From QAMH01 sp900556425 (lineage in GTDB: Bacteria; Actinomycetota; Coriobacteriia; Coriobacteriales; QAMH01), in assembly GCA_902475535.1 (NCBI GenBank), contig CABRZR010000007.1, forward strand, positions 42,369 through 106,368: 64,000 nt of DNA. Reading direction: 5' to 3'. This document shows positions 49,142-58,411 of this stretch, in pieces. The first letter of the stretch is position 1; each line of letters opens with the position of its first letter. Below the pieces are notes generated by a model. The model saw nothing but the letters and a program-made list of their open reading frames with translations. It had not been told where the DNA came from and did not search any database. The position numbers and the translations under genes are program-made.

Positions 49142-51748
49142 ATGCCAGACAAACACAATGACGCTTCCTGCAGCATCGGTGACATCGTCTTTCGCGAGCC
49201 GGCCGCCGTCGAGGTGCGCGGTGCGCGCGTCCACAACCTGAAGAACATCGACGTCGACATCCCATTGCACCAGATGGTCGGCATCGCCGGCGTGTCCGGG
49301 TCGGGCAAGAGCTCGCTGGCCCTGGGCGTGCTGTACGCGGAGGGAAGCCGTCGTTACCTCGAGGCGCTTTCCACCTACACACGCCGTCGCATCAGCCAGA
49401 CCACGCGTGCGCAGGTGGATGAGGTCTTGCACGTGCCGGCCGCCATCGCGCTGCGCCAGCGCCCTTCCACGCCCGGGGTACACTCCACCTTCGGCACCTC
49501 CACCGAACTGCTCAACTACCTGCGCCTCATGTTCTCGCGTCTGGGCAGCCACGAATGTCCTAACGGCCATCACGTACCGCCCAGCCTCAGCGTAGCCGCC
49601 GAAAAGCCGCTCGAGTGCCCCGTCTGCCACGAGACGTTCTATGGCCCGAGCGCCGAGGACCTCGCCTTCAACAGCGCGGGCGCCTGCCCCACCTGCGGGG
49701 GCACGGGCGTCGTGCGCGAAATCGACGAGTCGACGCTCATCGCCGATGACTCGCTCACGCTCGAAGAGGGCGCGGTCGCTCCCTGGCGCCAGCTCATGTG
49801 GTCGCTCATGCCGCAGGTCGCCCAGGAAATGGGCGTGCGCATCGACGTGCCCTATCGCGACCTCACCGACCGCGAGAAGGAAATCGTGCTGCACGGGCCC
49901 ATGGAGAAGCGCCATATCCTCTACGTGCCCAAGAACAAGAGCCATGCCACCGAGCTTGACTTCACGTACTACAGCGCGGTCAACACGGTGAAGAACGCCC
50001 TTGCCAAGGTGAAGGACGAGAAAGGGCTTGCCCGCGTTGCGCGCTTCCTCAAACAGGGAACCTGCCCGGATTGCCATGGAACTCGCCTCTCGGCCAAGGC
50101 GCGCTCGAGCCTTCTGGACGACATGAACCTGGCGCAAGCCACGGCCCAGACCCTCGACGAACTGGCGGCATGGGCCCCGACGCTTCCGGACAAGCTGCCC
50201 GGGGAAATGCGCCCCATGGCCAAGGCGATAGTCGCGGAGGTGATTGAGCCAATGCATCGCTTGCAGCAGCTCGGCCTCGGCTATTTGAGCCTGGACCGTG
50301 CCGGCTCTACGCTTTCCAACGGCGAGCTGCAGCGCGTCCAGTTGGCCCGTGCCGTGCGCACGCGCACCACCGGCGTGCTCTACGTGCTCGACGAGCCCTC
50401 CATCGGTCTGCACCCCTCCAATGTTGAGGGGCTGCTCGGCGTCATCGACGACCTCATGGGCGATGGCAACTCGGTTGTCGTGGTGGACCATGACCTCAGC
50501 GTGCTCAGGGCCACGGACTACATCGTGGAGATCGGCCCTGGATCAGGCTCAAGCGGTGGTCGCGTCATCGCCCAGGGCAATGTCGGCCAGATCGAGGCAG
50601 ACCCGGCTTCCCGCATCGGGCCCTATCTCTCGGGCGCAAAGCACATACATGTGCGCGAACGTGCAAATGACGAGGTTATGTTCGAGAAAGGTGCTATCGA
50701 GCTCGAGACGTTGCCCCTGCATACCGTGAAATCGCTTTCCGTGAAGATTCCCCTGGGGCGTATGACAGCAATCACCGGCGTCTCGGGATCGGGAAAGACC
50801 ACCCTCATCCTCGAGGGCCTCATCCCCGCACTGCAAGCGGCGCTTGACAGCAAGAAGCCACCTTCGCATGTCCGTAGCATCGACGCGCCGGGCATCAAGC
50901 GCGTCCATCTCATCGACGCGACGCCCATCGGAGCAAACGTTCGGTCGACGGTGGCTACCTATTCCGGCATCATGGACGACTTGCGCCGGGCATTCGCCGC
51001 GACTCCTGCCGCCAAAGATCGCAAGCTCAAGGCCGGCGCCTTCTCGTATAACACAGGGAGCTTGCGCTGTCCCACCTGCGATGGCACGGGCCAGATATCG
51101 CTCGACGTACAGTTCCTCCCCGATGTCGACATCATGTGTCCCGACTGTCACGGCTCACGCTACGGCCAGGATGCCTATGGCATACGCTTGCCATTTGAGG
51201 ATATCGACGGATGTCGCGACGATGCGGAAGAACCAGCGGACATGCCCGACAATCCGACCGAGGAGCTCTCCCTACCCGACGTCCTCGCGCTCACGGTGGA
51301 CGAGCTGCTTTGCATGGCATCCACGAGCATCCCCAAGGCAAAGGCCAAGTTGCAGACACTCTCCAACCTGGGCCTGGGATACCTCACCCTCGGCGAGTCG
51401 ACGCCTGCGCTCTCGGGTGGCGAAGCTCAGCGCCTCAAGCTCGCCGGTGAGATGCACAAGAAGCAGCAAGATGCTCTCTTCGTCTTCGACGAGCCCACCA
51501 TCGGGCTGCATCCGGCAGATGTGGAGGTGCTGCTACGCGTCTTGCAAAGGCTGGTGGACAAGGGCGCGACGGTCATCGTCATCGAACATGACCTCGACCT
51601 CATCGCGAACTCCGACTACGTGATCGACATGGGTCCGGGCGGAGGTGAGGCGGGTGGCGAAATCGTCTGCGCCGATACGCCCGAACATGTCGTCACATGT
51701 GCGGAAAGCGTAACGGGAAAGTACCTCAAGCCGTTGCTGAAGGGATGA
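49142..51748 (+). CDS. UvrA paralogue (UvrA2-type ABC protein)
   Basis: 868 residues from ATG 49142 with GGAGAG upstream. Two ABC ATPase modules: Walker A GVSGSGKS near 53 and GVSGSGKT near 550; signatures LSNGELQRVQLARA and LSGGEAQRLKLAGE; zinc modules CPVCHETF ... CPTCGGTG and CPTCDGTG ... CPDCHG. It is shorter than UvrA (about 940) and lacks the UvrB-binding region in its usual form, as UvrA2 and drug-resistance DrrC-like paralogues do. A role in DNA damage or drug tolerance is likely; the TipAS-type MerR nearby favours the second. Confidence 0.88.
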   Translation: MPDKHNDASCSIGDIVFREPAAVEVRGARVHNLKNIDVDIPLHQMVGIAGVSGSGKSSLALGVLYAEGSRRYLEALSTYTRRRISQTTRAQVDEVLHVPAAIALRQRPSTPGVHSTFGTSTELLNYLRLMFSRLGSHECPNGHHVPPSLSVAAEKPLECPVCHETFYGPSAEDLAFNSAGACPTCGGTGVVREIDESTLIADDSLTLEEGAVAPWRQLMWSLMPQVAQEMGVRIDVPYRDLTDREKEIVLHGPMEKRHILYVPKNKSHATELDFTYYSAVNTVKNALAKVKDEKGLARVARFLKQGTCPDCHGTRLSAKARSSLLDDMNLAQATAQTLDELAAWAPTLPDKLPGEMRPMAKAIVAEVIEPMHRLQQLGLGYLSLDRAGSTLSNGELQRVQLARAVRTRTTGVLYVLDEPSIGLHPSNVEGLLGVIDDLMGDGNSVVVVDHDLSVLRATDYIVEIGPGSGSSGGRVIAQGNVGQIEADPASRIGPYLSGAKHIHVRERANDEVMFEKGAIELETLPLHTVKSLSVKIPLGRMTAITGVSGSGKTTLILEGLIPALQAALDSKKPPSHVRSIDAPGIKRVHLIDATPIGANVRSTVATYSGIMDDLRRAFAATPAAKDRKLKAGAFSYNTGSLRCPTCDGTGQISLDVQFLPDVDIMCPDCHGSRYGQDAYGIRLPFEDIDGCRDDAEEPADMPDNPTEELSLPDVLALTVDELLCMASTSIPKAKAKLQTLSNLGLGYLTLGESTPALSGGEAQRLKLAGEMHKKQQDALFVFDEPTIGLHPADVEVLLRVLQRLVDKGATVIVIEHDLDLIANSDYVIDMGPGGGEAGGEIVCADTPEHVVTCAESVTGKYLKPLLKG

Positions 51749-51795
51749 GGGTTCCTCACCGCACTCGGATGGCAAACGAATAAGCAGGGGACACC

Positions 51796-51820
51796 GTGAC
51801 ATTTTCGACTGTAGTGTCAC
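51796..51820. repeat. GTGACA/TGTCAC hairpin
   Basis: GTGACA (51796-51801) pairs with TGTCAC (51815-51820) within AGCAGGGGACACCGTGACAT. A weaker relative of the GGGACA-type elements, after the UvrA paralogue. Confidence 0.5.
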
Positions 51821-51926
51821 AAGACACCTGATGTCGACATGCCATACTTCACGGCGGGGACAAACGCCCATCCGCTCCCAAGTGCACATGGAAGCATGAA
51901 AACCGACCTTAGGAAAAGGGGTAGCC

Positions 51927-52511
51927 ATGCCTTCTAAAACCATGCTCATTAAAATCGCCGCATTCGCCGGTCTTGGTACCGGGCTCGTATGTCTTATTTA
52001 CGGGCTTCTTTGGGACATGCTCCCATTCAATAAATACCAAGGAATCTTCTGGTTATCTTTCATGCCTCTCATCCTCTTCTTCATGAAGGAGCGGCAAGAT
52101 CGCAAGTATCTCCTCAACATGTTCCTCTCGTTTGCCGCTGGCCTTATCTGGGGCTTGCTTGCGATTTTCGCCATCGTAAACCTTGCGCCATTTGGCATCA
52201 TTCCCTTGGACATCGTCATTGACCTTGTGATTTGTGGTCTCATCGTATTTGTCCACAAAGGACTTCTTGACAAGACGCTTTTCAACGCCATTGCGTGCGT
52301 ATTCCTCGGATTTGCGCAAACTCTGGGCTGTATGCTCACTTCGTTCCCTGTGTTCGGAGAGCTTCTCCCGCCCGCAAGCCTTAACGGTATCGACCTTCTT
52401 ATCATCTTTGGGCTGGGAACCATCGCCGCATTCTTCGTCTCCCTTCTCTGCGATGCGCTCATAGGAAAGTTTGTCTTCAAGGGAAACCCACCTGCAAGCC
52501 CGGAAGAGTAA
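51927..52511 (+). CDS. Small polytopic membrane protein (DUF1097-like)
   Basis: 194 residues with about six hydrophobic segments (KIAAFAGLGTGLVCLIYGLL, NMFLSFAAGLIWGLLAIFAI, VIDLVICGLIVFVHKGLL, LLIIFGLGTIAAFFVSLLCD). The size and helix pattern resemble DUF1097 proteins, but I cannot confirm this. It lies 83 bases before the CocE/NonD-type hydrolase on the same strand; a transporter or permease role for the hydrolase substrate is possible. Confidence 0.65.
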   Translation: MPSKTMLIKIAAFAGLGTGLVCLIYGLLWDMLPFNKYQGIFWLSFMPLILFFMKERQDRKYLLNMFLSFAAGLIWGLLAIFAIVNLAPFGIIPLDIVIDLVICGLIVFVHKGLLDKTLFNAIACVFLGFAQTLGCMLTSFPVFGELLPPASLNGIDLLIIFGLGTIAAFFVSLLCDALIGKFVFKGNPPASPEE

Positions 52512-52594
52512 AACGGAAAGGACACGATTCAGAAAACCGAACAGCAGTAATTAACAGGATGTGGGAAAGCAAAAGTAGAAAGCGAGGAAGCGCC

Positions 52595-54394
52595 ATGCCA
52601 TTTGGAAGAGAACAATTCACCATAGAAACAGATATCAACGGCGAGGTCATTAACAAGATATACGCAGTCGAACTAAAGCCGGTGCCGATGGAAGAATTCC
52701 AAAAGCTTACCGAAGAAGAGCAGAGGCTCTGCAAGCCCTATCCGTTTAACCCGCACATCTATGAAGCTGCTCCTGGCATCATGTGCGAACAGGACGTTGG
52801 GGTTCCCATGCGCGACGGCGCAATATTGTATGCCGATATATTCCGTCCTGCTGACTCTGGGCCTGACAAACCCGTCCCGGCAATCCTTGCCTGGTCAAAC
52901 TACGGAAAGCGCCCCAACGAATACCGTCCGGCAGAGCTCGTCGGATTCACGCCGGGAGTTCCCCAGGGGGCAATCTCCGAAATGTCAAAGTTCGAGGCGG
53001 CGGACCCCGCCTACTGGGTTCCAAATGGCTACGCCGTCATCAACGTCGATATCCGTGGCATCGGGTACTCCGATGGCTACCACGAGCAGTTTGGCAAGCA
53101 AGATGCCGAAGATGGCTATGATTTCATCGAGTGGACGGCCGAGCAGCCTTGGTGTAACGGACGCGTCGCTATGGCTGGATCATCGGCTCTGGCAATGAGT
53201 CAGTGGCACATCGCAGCCGAACAGCCTCCTCACCTCGCATGCATCGCCCCGTGGGAAGGAACAAGCGACATGTACCGCGAGTCGCTGAACGAAGGGGGGA
53301 TTCCCTGCGTGCAATTCACCAATTTCGCCACGGCTGGAGCTGCGGGAAAAAATGGCATCGACGACATGGGCGCGATGGCCATCAAGTACCCTCTTATGAA
53401 TGCATATTGGGAAGACAAAATTCCGGACTTCGCTAAGATCAAGGTGCCCACCTACGCATGCGCGGGCTGGAACCATTTTCATCTGCGCGGCACCATGAAT
53501 GCCTGGCAAAAACTCGGAACAGACCAGAAGTGGTTGCGCACCCATCGCGAGTTCGAGTGGCCCGACTTTTACCAGACCGAAAACCTTGCCGAGCTCAAAA
53601 CATTCTTCGATCGTTACTGCAAAAACATCTGTAATGGCTGGGAGTCGACACCGCCCGTGCGTATTTGCGTCCAAGATCGCTTCGATGAAGACGTCGAGAA
53701 GCAGCGCCCCGAAAACGAGTTCCCCCTTGCCCGCACCGTCTACGAAAAGCTCTATCTGGACGCAGCCGATGGAAACATGAAGGAGCATCCTGTCAGCGTG
53801 GAATCAAGCGTGCGCTACGACGGCACCACCGGAGAAGCCGATTTCGACTATGTCTTTTCCGAGGACACCGAACTTACGGGCTACTGTAAGCTACGGCTCT
53901 GGGCCGAGGCAGACGGTCATGACGACATGGACCTGTTCATTACAATCAAAAAGCTCTCGACGGAGGGCGTTGAGCAGCCTGTCACTTTCTTCGGGGGAAC
54001 CGCTCCCCATCCGGGAGCCTGGGGCAAGATGCGTGTCTCTCACCGCGAGCTAGATGAGGCGCTTTCAACAGATTATCAGCCTGTGCAGGCGCACCGCCGC
54101 GAGCAAAAGCTCTCGACAGGCGAAATCGTGCCAGTAGATATCGAAATAAGTCCCTTCTCTCGTGTGTGGCACGAAGGCGAAACCCTCCGCGTGCAAGTTG
54201 CCGGTCGTTATATCCGTGACCCGCACTGGATCGAGCCTTTGAAATGGGAAACCGACAATCAGGGCGAACATGTGATTTATACGGGAGGGCCTTACGACTC
54301 CTTCCTCCAAATTCCCGTCATTCCGCCAAAATACGACGCATCCCTCGTTTTCGAGGTCGACGAGAGCGTACATCCTACGCATCCGATATTCTGA
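52595..54394 (+). CDS. CocE/NonD-family alpha/beta hydrolase (S15-like)
   Basis: 599 residues from ATG 52595 behind GAGGAAG. Catalytic domain at about 60-340: VPMRDGAILYADIFRPADSG, VDIRGIGYSDGYH and the nucleophile elbow GRVAMAGSSALAMSQW. The C-terminal jelly-roll domain includes LWAEADGHDDMDLFITIKKL and the segment near 500 with PVDIEISPFSRVWHEGE. Relatives hydrolyse esters or acyl-amino acids (cocaine esterase, cephalosporin acylase, X-Pro dipeptidyl peptidase). No signal peptide. A TetR gene follows 106 bases later on the same strand. A hairpin at 54455 separates them. Confidence 0.88.
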   Translation: MPFGREQFTIETDINGEVINKIYAVELKPVPMEEFQKLTEEEQRLCKPYPFNPHIYEAAPGIMCEQDVGVPMRDGAILYADIFRPADSGPDKPVPAILAWSNYGKRPNEYRPAELVGFTPGVPQGAISEMSKFEAADPAYWVPNGYAVINVDIRGIGYSDGYHEQFGKQDAEDGYDFIEWTAEQPWCNGRVAMAGSSALAMSQWHIAAEQPPHLACIAPWEGTSDMYRESLNEGGIPCVQFTNFATAGAAGKNGIDDMGAMAIKYPLMNAYWEDKIPDFAKIKVPTYACAGWNHFHLRGTMNAWQKLGTDQKWLRTHREFEWPDFYQTENLAELKTFFDRYCKNICNGWESTPPVRICVQDRFDEDVEKQRPENEFPLARTVYEKLYLDAADGNMKEHPVSVESSVRYDGTTGEADFDYVFSEDTELTGYCKLRLWAEADGHDDMDLFITIKKLSTEGVEQPVTFFGGTAPHPGAWGKMRVSHRELDEALSTDYQPVQAHRREQKLSTGEIVPVDIEISPFSRVWHEGETLRVQVAGRYIRDPHWIEPLKWETDNQGEHVIYTGGPYDSFLQIPVIPPKYDASLVFEVDESVHPTHPIF

Positions 54395-54454
54395 GTTCAC
54401 ATGAATGTGATGATGCCAATTTCGATGTGCGCGCACATGTTCGCATCAGAAAAC

Positions 54455-54475
54455 GCCGCCCCATCACGGGGCGGC
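54455..54475 (+). terminator. Hairpin between the hydrolase and the TetR gene
   Basis: GCCGCCCC (54455-54462) pairs exactly with GGGGCGGC (54468-54475) around ATCAC. No T-run; possible terminator or attenuator. Confidence 0.55.
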
Positions 54476-54500
54476 ATGGGTGCTTCCAGGAGGCAAATAT

Positions 54501-55166
54501 ATGCCTGAACCGACGTTATTTAATTGCATTGACGCCGTAGAAGGAAATGGCGCCTTCCTCTTTTCCGATACGGAAAAGCTCTTCGCGAACTCATTTCTAG
54601 TCCTTATGAAGGACACCCCCTACACGAAAATTGCCGTAAAGGAAATCACGGGGCTGTCCGGCAAGAGCCGAACGATGTTTTACCAGCACTTTTCCGACAC
54701 GTTGGATCTTATGGATCGCATCCAGCGACTTCTTCTTGAAAAACTCCATCTTTATGTCGTGCCAGAAGGCGCGACAAAAGAGGAAAACGTCACCAGGGCT
54801 TACGAAGGAATGGTCGCATGGTTTAAAAAGGTTCTGGCTCTTCGTCCGGTACTTCGCATCGTTATCGGCGAAAACGGCAGTTCGTATTTCAAGGACCGCC
54901 TCGCGTCGCAAATTCGGCAGGAGCTCAATCGCATGATGGATGACGACCGCGCTCCTAATGATCGTATGCGCCCCTATTATGTATATTCGAGCGCTGCGTC
55001 CTATATCGGCCTACTCACCTATCTTGCAACCACTGAAGACGATGCGGAGCTCCTGGACATCAACGAAATGGTGAAAATAGCGAATTCGCTCCGCGTGTCT
55101 TACTATCTGTCCGACAAGACCGCTCCGAAAATCGATTCTCTTCAGCTCTTCGGCTATAGCGAATAA
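54501..55166 (+). CDS. TetR-family regulator
   Basis: 221 residues from ATG 54501 behind CCAGGAGG. Helix-turn-helix IAVKEITGLSGKSRTMFYQHFSD near 44-66, preceded by a long N-terminal extension. The C-terminal domain resembles TetR_C-33/AcrR-like helical domains (YYVYSSAASYIGLLTYLATT). It lies downstream of the membrane protein and CocE/NonD-type hydrolase genes, which it may regulate. Confidence 0.85.
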   Translation: MPEPTLFNCIDAVEGNGAFLFSDTEKLFANSFLVLMKDTPYTKIAVKEITGLSGKSRTMFYQHFSDTLDLMDRIQRLLLEKLHLYVVPEGATKEENVTRAYEGMVAWFKKVLALRPVLRIVIGENGSSYFKDRLASQIRQELNRMMDDDRAPNDRMRPYYVYSSAASYIGLLTYLATTEDDAELLDINEMVKIANSLRVSYYLSDKTAPKIDSLQLFGYSE

Positions 55167-55175
55167 CCGGCAAGT

Positions 55176-56171
55176 TTACGATAACGCATCCTGCCGCTCT
55201 ACAAGCGCCTCGGCATTCACGCAGCTTTCGGGCTTCTTGCCGAGCACCACGTCGATGGCGTTTTGCGTGCAGCGCGTGCGAAGCTGGACGGCCGTCTCCT
55301 CGGACCAGTAGGCGACATGTGGCGTGAGCACCGTATGCGGCGCCTTGCAGATGGGCGCATCGGGCGAAACGGGCTCCTCCTCAAACACGTCGATGCCGGC
55401 ACCCCAGAGCTTACCCGCGACAAGCGCCTGGGCCAGCGCATCGGTATCTACGATGGCGCCACGCGAGGTGTTGATGACGATGGCATCGGACTTCATGGTG
55501 GCGATGCGCTCCGCATCAAGCAGATGATGCGTCTCGGGCGTCAGCGCCGTGTGAAAGCTCACGATATCGGCCCGTGCAAGCAGGTCGTCCAGGCTCACGT
55601 ACGGGAAGTCCTCCGGCGTGAAACGCCCCGGTACCCCCTTGCGGTCCCAGACCATGACGTCGAAACCAAGTCCGCGCGCCTTGCGCGCCGTCGCCCGGCC
55701 AATATGCCCGTACCCGACAATGCCGAAGCTGCGCCCCTGCACCTGACCGAGCGGGCGGCGTTTGTGAAAGTCCCACACGCCCTGTCGCATGTCGGCATCC
55801 ATCTCGTTGATGCGACGCAGCACGCACATCGCGAGCGCGATGGCGTGATCGGAGACGACCTCCGTACCGTAGCCGGGAACATTGCAAACCGCAGTACCGT
55901 TCTTGGTGGCCGCAGCTACGTTGATGTTGTCGACGCCCGTGCCCGTCTTGCTCACGACCTTGAGCTTGGGTAGCACCTGGAACACTGCGGCGGTATAGTC
56001 ACCATATGAGGTGATGGCGCCATCGGCATCCTGCAGGTGCTCGATGAGCGCCTCGGGGGCACGGTCATCCTCGTTTCCGAATGCGGCGAACTCGATACCG
56101 GCAGCCTCGACCATTTGCCTCTCGAGCGCGGTATCCCCGAGATCAAAATCTGACACGACGATTTTCGACAT
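55176..56171 (-). CDS. D-isomer specific 2-hydroxyacid dehydrogenase
   Basis: 331 residues from ATG 56171 (MSKIVVSDFDLGDTALERQM) behind GGGGGAG. The NAD fold carries SFGIVGYGHIGRATARKARG, then INTSRGAIVDTDALAQAL with the catalytic Arg and the Glu/His pair ending in TPHVAYWSEE. The type is that of phosphoglycerate- or hydroxypyruvate-related dehydrogenases (C-terminal-binding-protein group). The substrate is unknown. Convergent with TetR (9-base gap). Confidence 0.9.
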   Translation of the reverse strand: MSKIVVSDFDLGDTALERQMVEAAGIEFAAFGNEDDRAPEALIEHLQDADGAITSYGDYTAAVFQVLPKLKVVSKTGTGVDNINVAAATKNGTAVCNVPGYGTEVVSDHAIALAMCVLRRINEMDADMRQGVWDFHKRRPLGQVQGRSFGIVGYGHIGRATARKARGLGFDVMVWDRKGVPGRFTPEDFPYVSLDDLLARADIVSFHTALTPETHHLLDAERIATMKSDAIVINTSRGAIVDTDALAQALVAGKLWGAGIDVFEEEPVSPDAPICKAPHTVLTPHVAYWSEETAVQLRTRCTQNAIDVVLGKKPESCVNAEALVERQDALS

Positions 56172-56292
56172 GGCATGCTCCCCCGAACGGTTGGACGGTG
56201 CCCCCATCTTAAGTCTTTGACGCACGCACGTCTCCCCGTGCCGTACAATCGCATAGAACATCTGTCTGGCTTCTCATGCGAGAAGGAGCAAC

Positions 56293-56754
56293 ATGGAATA
56301 CGTTACCGCTGGTCCAGAGCATATCGACGGGATTCACCACGTCATGCAGTCCACGATCCGCGCGGTGTATCCCAGATATTACCCAACCGAAGTCGTCGAC
56401 TTCTTCTGCCAGTTGCACAGTCGCGAGCATGTGCAAGAGGGTGTCGAGTCCGGCAACAGGGACGTGCTCTTGGACGCGGGCAAGGTCGTCGGCGTGGGCT
56501 GCGCCGACGGAAACCACATCACGAGTGTGTACGTGCTTCCCGAATGTCAGGGGCAGGGCTTCGGCTCGCATATCCTCGATTGTCTGGAAGCGCGCATCGC
56601 TCGCGAACACGAAACCGCCGTGTTGGACGCATCGCTTCCCGCCGTGATGCTATACGAGCACCGGGGTTACAAGACGACGGGGCATGGTGTGCTCGACGTC
56701 GGCAACGATGTGAAGCTCGTATACGAGGTCATGGAGAAGCAGCTGCGCGCGTGA
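56293..56754 (+). CDS. GNAT-family N-acetyltransferase
   Basis: 153 residues behind GAGAAGGAG. The acetyl-CoA binding motif is ITSVYVLPECQGQGFGSHIL near 76-95, with Q/R-x-x-G-x-G/A modified as Q-G-Q-G-F-G. N-terminal FYHVMQ-type helices and a C-terminal YEHRGYKTTGHGVLDV complete the fold. Acceptor unknown. Divergent from the hydroxyacid dehydrogenase. Confidence 0.88.
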   Translation: MEYVTAGPEHIDGIHHVMQSTIRAVYPRYYPTEVVDFFCQLHSREHVQEGVESGNRDVLLDAGKVVGVGCADGNHITSVYVLPECQGQGFGSHILDCLEARIAREHETAVLDASLPAVMLYEHRGYKTTGHGVLDVGNDVKLVYEVMEKQLRA

Positions 56755-56798
56755 TTAAGTTGTCCCAATTGTCAGGACTACAAACCGGCAAGCTGGAG

Positions 56799-57164
56799 TT
56801 ATAGACCCAATGCTCGCATCCAGGTATCTTCCTTGAAACCAGGAATCGCCGTCGCGTCGGTCACCAGCAGGGGACGTTTCACGAGCATGCCATCGCTTGC
56901 CAACAGGGCGTATTGCGCGGCTTCGTCCATGTCGGGCAGCTTCTTCGACAGCTCCATCTCACGGTAGAGCATACCACTCGTGTTGAAGAAGCGCTTGAGG
57001 GGGAGCCCGCTTCGCTCGTGCCATGCGCGAAGCTCGTCGGCGCTGGGGTTGTCCTCCACGATGTGGGGCGTCGTATAGCTCACACCATGCTCGTCAAGCC
57101 ATTTTTTGGCCTTCTTGCAGGTGGAGCACTTCGGGTATTCCAGAAACAGGACTTCGTTGGACAT
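56799..57164 (-). CDS. ArsC/Spx-family thioredoxin-fold protein
   Basis: 121 residues from ATG 57164 behind GGAGGGAGG. The N-terminal CxxC is YPKCSTCKKAKKWLDEHGV, followed by the family parts LKRFFNTSGMLYREM and KRPLLVTD. It is similar to the YffB/Spx-like arsenate reductase group; whether it reduces arsenate is unclear as no ars genes are present. Probably cotranscribed with msrA, whose stop is 14 bases upstream; a role in redox repair would fit. Confidence 0.85.
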   Translation of the reverse strand: MSNEVLFLEYPKCSTCKKAKKWLDEHGVSYTTPHIVEDNPSADELRAWHERSGLPLKRFFNTSGMLYREMELSKKLPDMDEAAQYALLASDGMLVKRPLLVTDATAIPGFKEDTWMRALGL

Positions 57165-57178
57165 GGAGCCTCCCTCCT

Positions 57179-57703
57179 TCAAGCCCCGAAATTCGCCGCA
57201 TGCTCGGCGATGAATGCGGTGGCGTCCGCAAGGTTCACATGACAGTAGCCAAAAGGGTTTTTGCCAAGATAGTCCTGATGATAGTCCTCGGCCGGATGGA
57301 AGTTTGCGAGCAGTGCAGCTTCCACACGTGGCTGTTTTCCGGCTTTGCGCGCAAGCTCCATGAGCAATGATTCTGCTGCACGAGCATCCGCCGGGTCCGT
57401 CCAGTAGATTCCGGTGCGATACTGCGTGCCCACGTCATTGCCCTGGCGGTTGAGTGAGAAGGGATCGATAGTGCGCACGTAGGCCTGCAAGAGCAGCGGC
57501 AGCGAGATTACGTCAGCGTCATAGGTGACCTTCACGGCTTCGGCTGCGTTTGTCGCGCCCGTGCGTACGTCCTCGTAGCTCGGATTCTCGACGCTCGCAT
57601 TTACGTAGCCGACCTCGGTATCGATGATTCCGGGGAGCTTCTTCAGATACGCCTCGGTGCCCCAGAAGCACCCGCCGGCAAGGTATATTTCACGTGCGTC
57701 CAT
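57179..57703 (-). CDS. msrA: Peptide-methionine (S)-S-oxide reductase MsrA
   Basis: 174 residues. Active site GGCFWGTEAYLKKLPGI near 10-26 with the catalytic Cys, GYVNASVENPSYEDVRTG, TIDPFSLNRQGNDVGTQYRT and PAEDYHQDYLGKNP. Reduces methionine sulfoxide in proteins and free form, using thioredoxin. It is the short version without MsrB. The start at 57703 lies 9 bases after the stop of the YafQ-like toxin gene. Confidence 0.95.
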   Translation of the reverse strand: MDAREIYLAGGCFWGTEAYLKKLPGIIDTEVGYVNASVENPSYEDVRTGATNAAEAVKVTYDADVISLPLLLQAYVRTIDPFSLNRQGNDVGTQYRTGIYWTDPADARAAESLLMELARKAGKQPRVEAALLANFHPAEDYHQDYLGKNPFGYCHVNLADATAFIAEHAANFGA

Positions 57704-57712
57704 GATGCCTCA

Positions 57713-58003
57713 CTAGCGAAATATCTCGTCGTGATTTCCCGTGCGTTGAAAATACGCGACATCATCGCGAACCGCCCATACGAGCAGCCAATCGCCTGCA
57801 TTGCAGACATGGCATTCGTTGGAACCATCCCATGCACCGCCGAGCGTGTGCATGTCATGCCGACGAATGAGTTCTTCGCGTGACTCGATCGTGTTTTCGA
57901 GGATGAGCTTGATAACCGGCCGCAGGGCACTCGTATCAACGTGCTTCTTTTGCAGCCTCTTGATATCGCGCAAGATGGCGGGTGCAAAATCAGAATCCAG
58001 CAT
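57713..58003 (-). CDS. YafQ-family toxin (mRNA interferase)
   Basis: 96 residues. RelE-fold pattern of the YafQ/RelE-StbE group: FAPAILRDIKRLQKKHVDTS, then HDMHTLGGAWDGSNECHVCN, AGDWLLVWAVRDDVAYFQRT and GNHDEIF at the C-terminus, where the catalytic His/Phe lie. Cleaves mRNA on the ribosome. Starts 3 bases after the DinJ-like antitoxin gene. Confidence 0.9.
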   Translation of the reverse strand: MLDSDFAPAILRDIKRLQKKHVDTSALRPVIKLILENTIESREELIRRHDMHTLGGAWDGSNECHVCNAGDWLLVWAVRDDVAYFQRTGNHDEIFR

Positions 58004-58006
58004 GGA

Positions 58007-58276
58007 CTATATCCCCAATGCCTCGAATAGCTCTTCGGCTGTCTTGAAGCGACCACCCTTACCACTTGCGATCATCTCGTTCGTCTCGCGGATGGCCTCG
58101 AGGCTCTCCTCGTTGGGCTCTTCCTCGCAAAGGTCAAGCGGGATGCGTCTCGTTCGCGCAATCTGCGCCCAGAGGGCACGAGTGACACTTGCCAAATCGA
58201 GGCCGTAGAACTTGGCGACCTCTGCCGCCTCGTTCTTAATGTTTTCGTCTACGCGTATCGCATATGTCGTACTCAT
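58007..58276 (-). CDS. RelB/DinJ-family antitoxin
   Basis: 89 residues: N-terminal ribbon-helix-helix MSTTYAIRVDENIKNEAAEV, FYGLDLASVTRALWAQIART, then a disordered tail ending RFKTAEELFEALGI that binds the toxin. Typical RelB/DinJ order with the toxin downstream. Autorepression via the palindrome at 58302-58320 is likely. Confidence 0.92.
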   Translation of the reverse strand: MSTTYAIRVDENIKNEAAEVAKFYGLDLASVTRALWAQIARTRRIPLDLCEEEPNEESLEAIRETNEMIASGKGGRFKTAEELFEALGI

Positions 58277-58301
58277 GATGTCCTCACTTCATGTTTACAT
58301 T

Positions 58302-58320
58302 TGTTATACATATAATAACA
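58302..58320. promoter_or_regulatory. Palindromic operator of the DinJ/YafQ pair
   Basis: TGTTAT (58302-58307) pairs with ATAACA (58315-58320) in an AT-rich stretch 26 bases upstream of the antitoxin start; TATAAT also reads at 58311-58316 on the plus strand. Confidence 0.7.
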
Positions 58321-58411
58321 TTTGCAAACATCCGAAACAATCACGCGAATGACTAAAGGCAAGCCGTGAGATAATGCGCTGCAAGAATCAACTAGCCCCG
58401 AAGGGTATTTC

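Noticed and set aside
56799..57164. Arsenic resistance operon
   Set aside because: Only an ArsC/Spx-fold protein is present; no ArsB, ArsR or other ars gene beside it.
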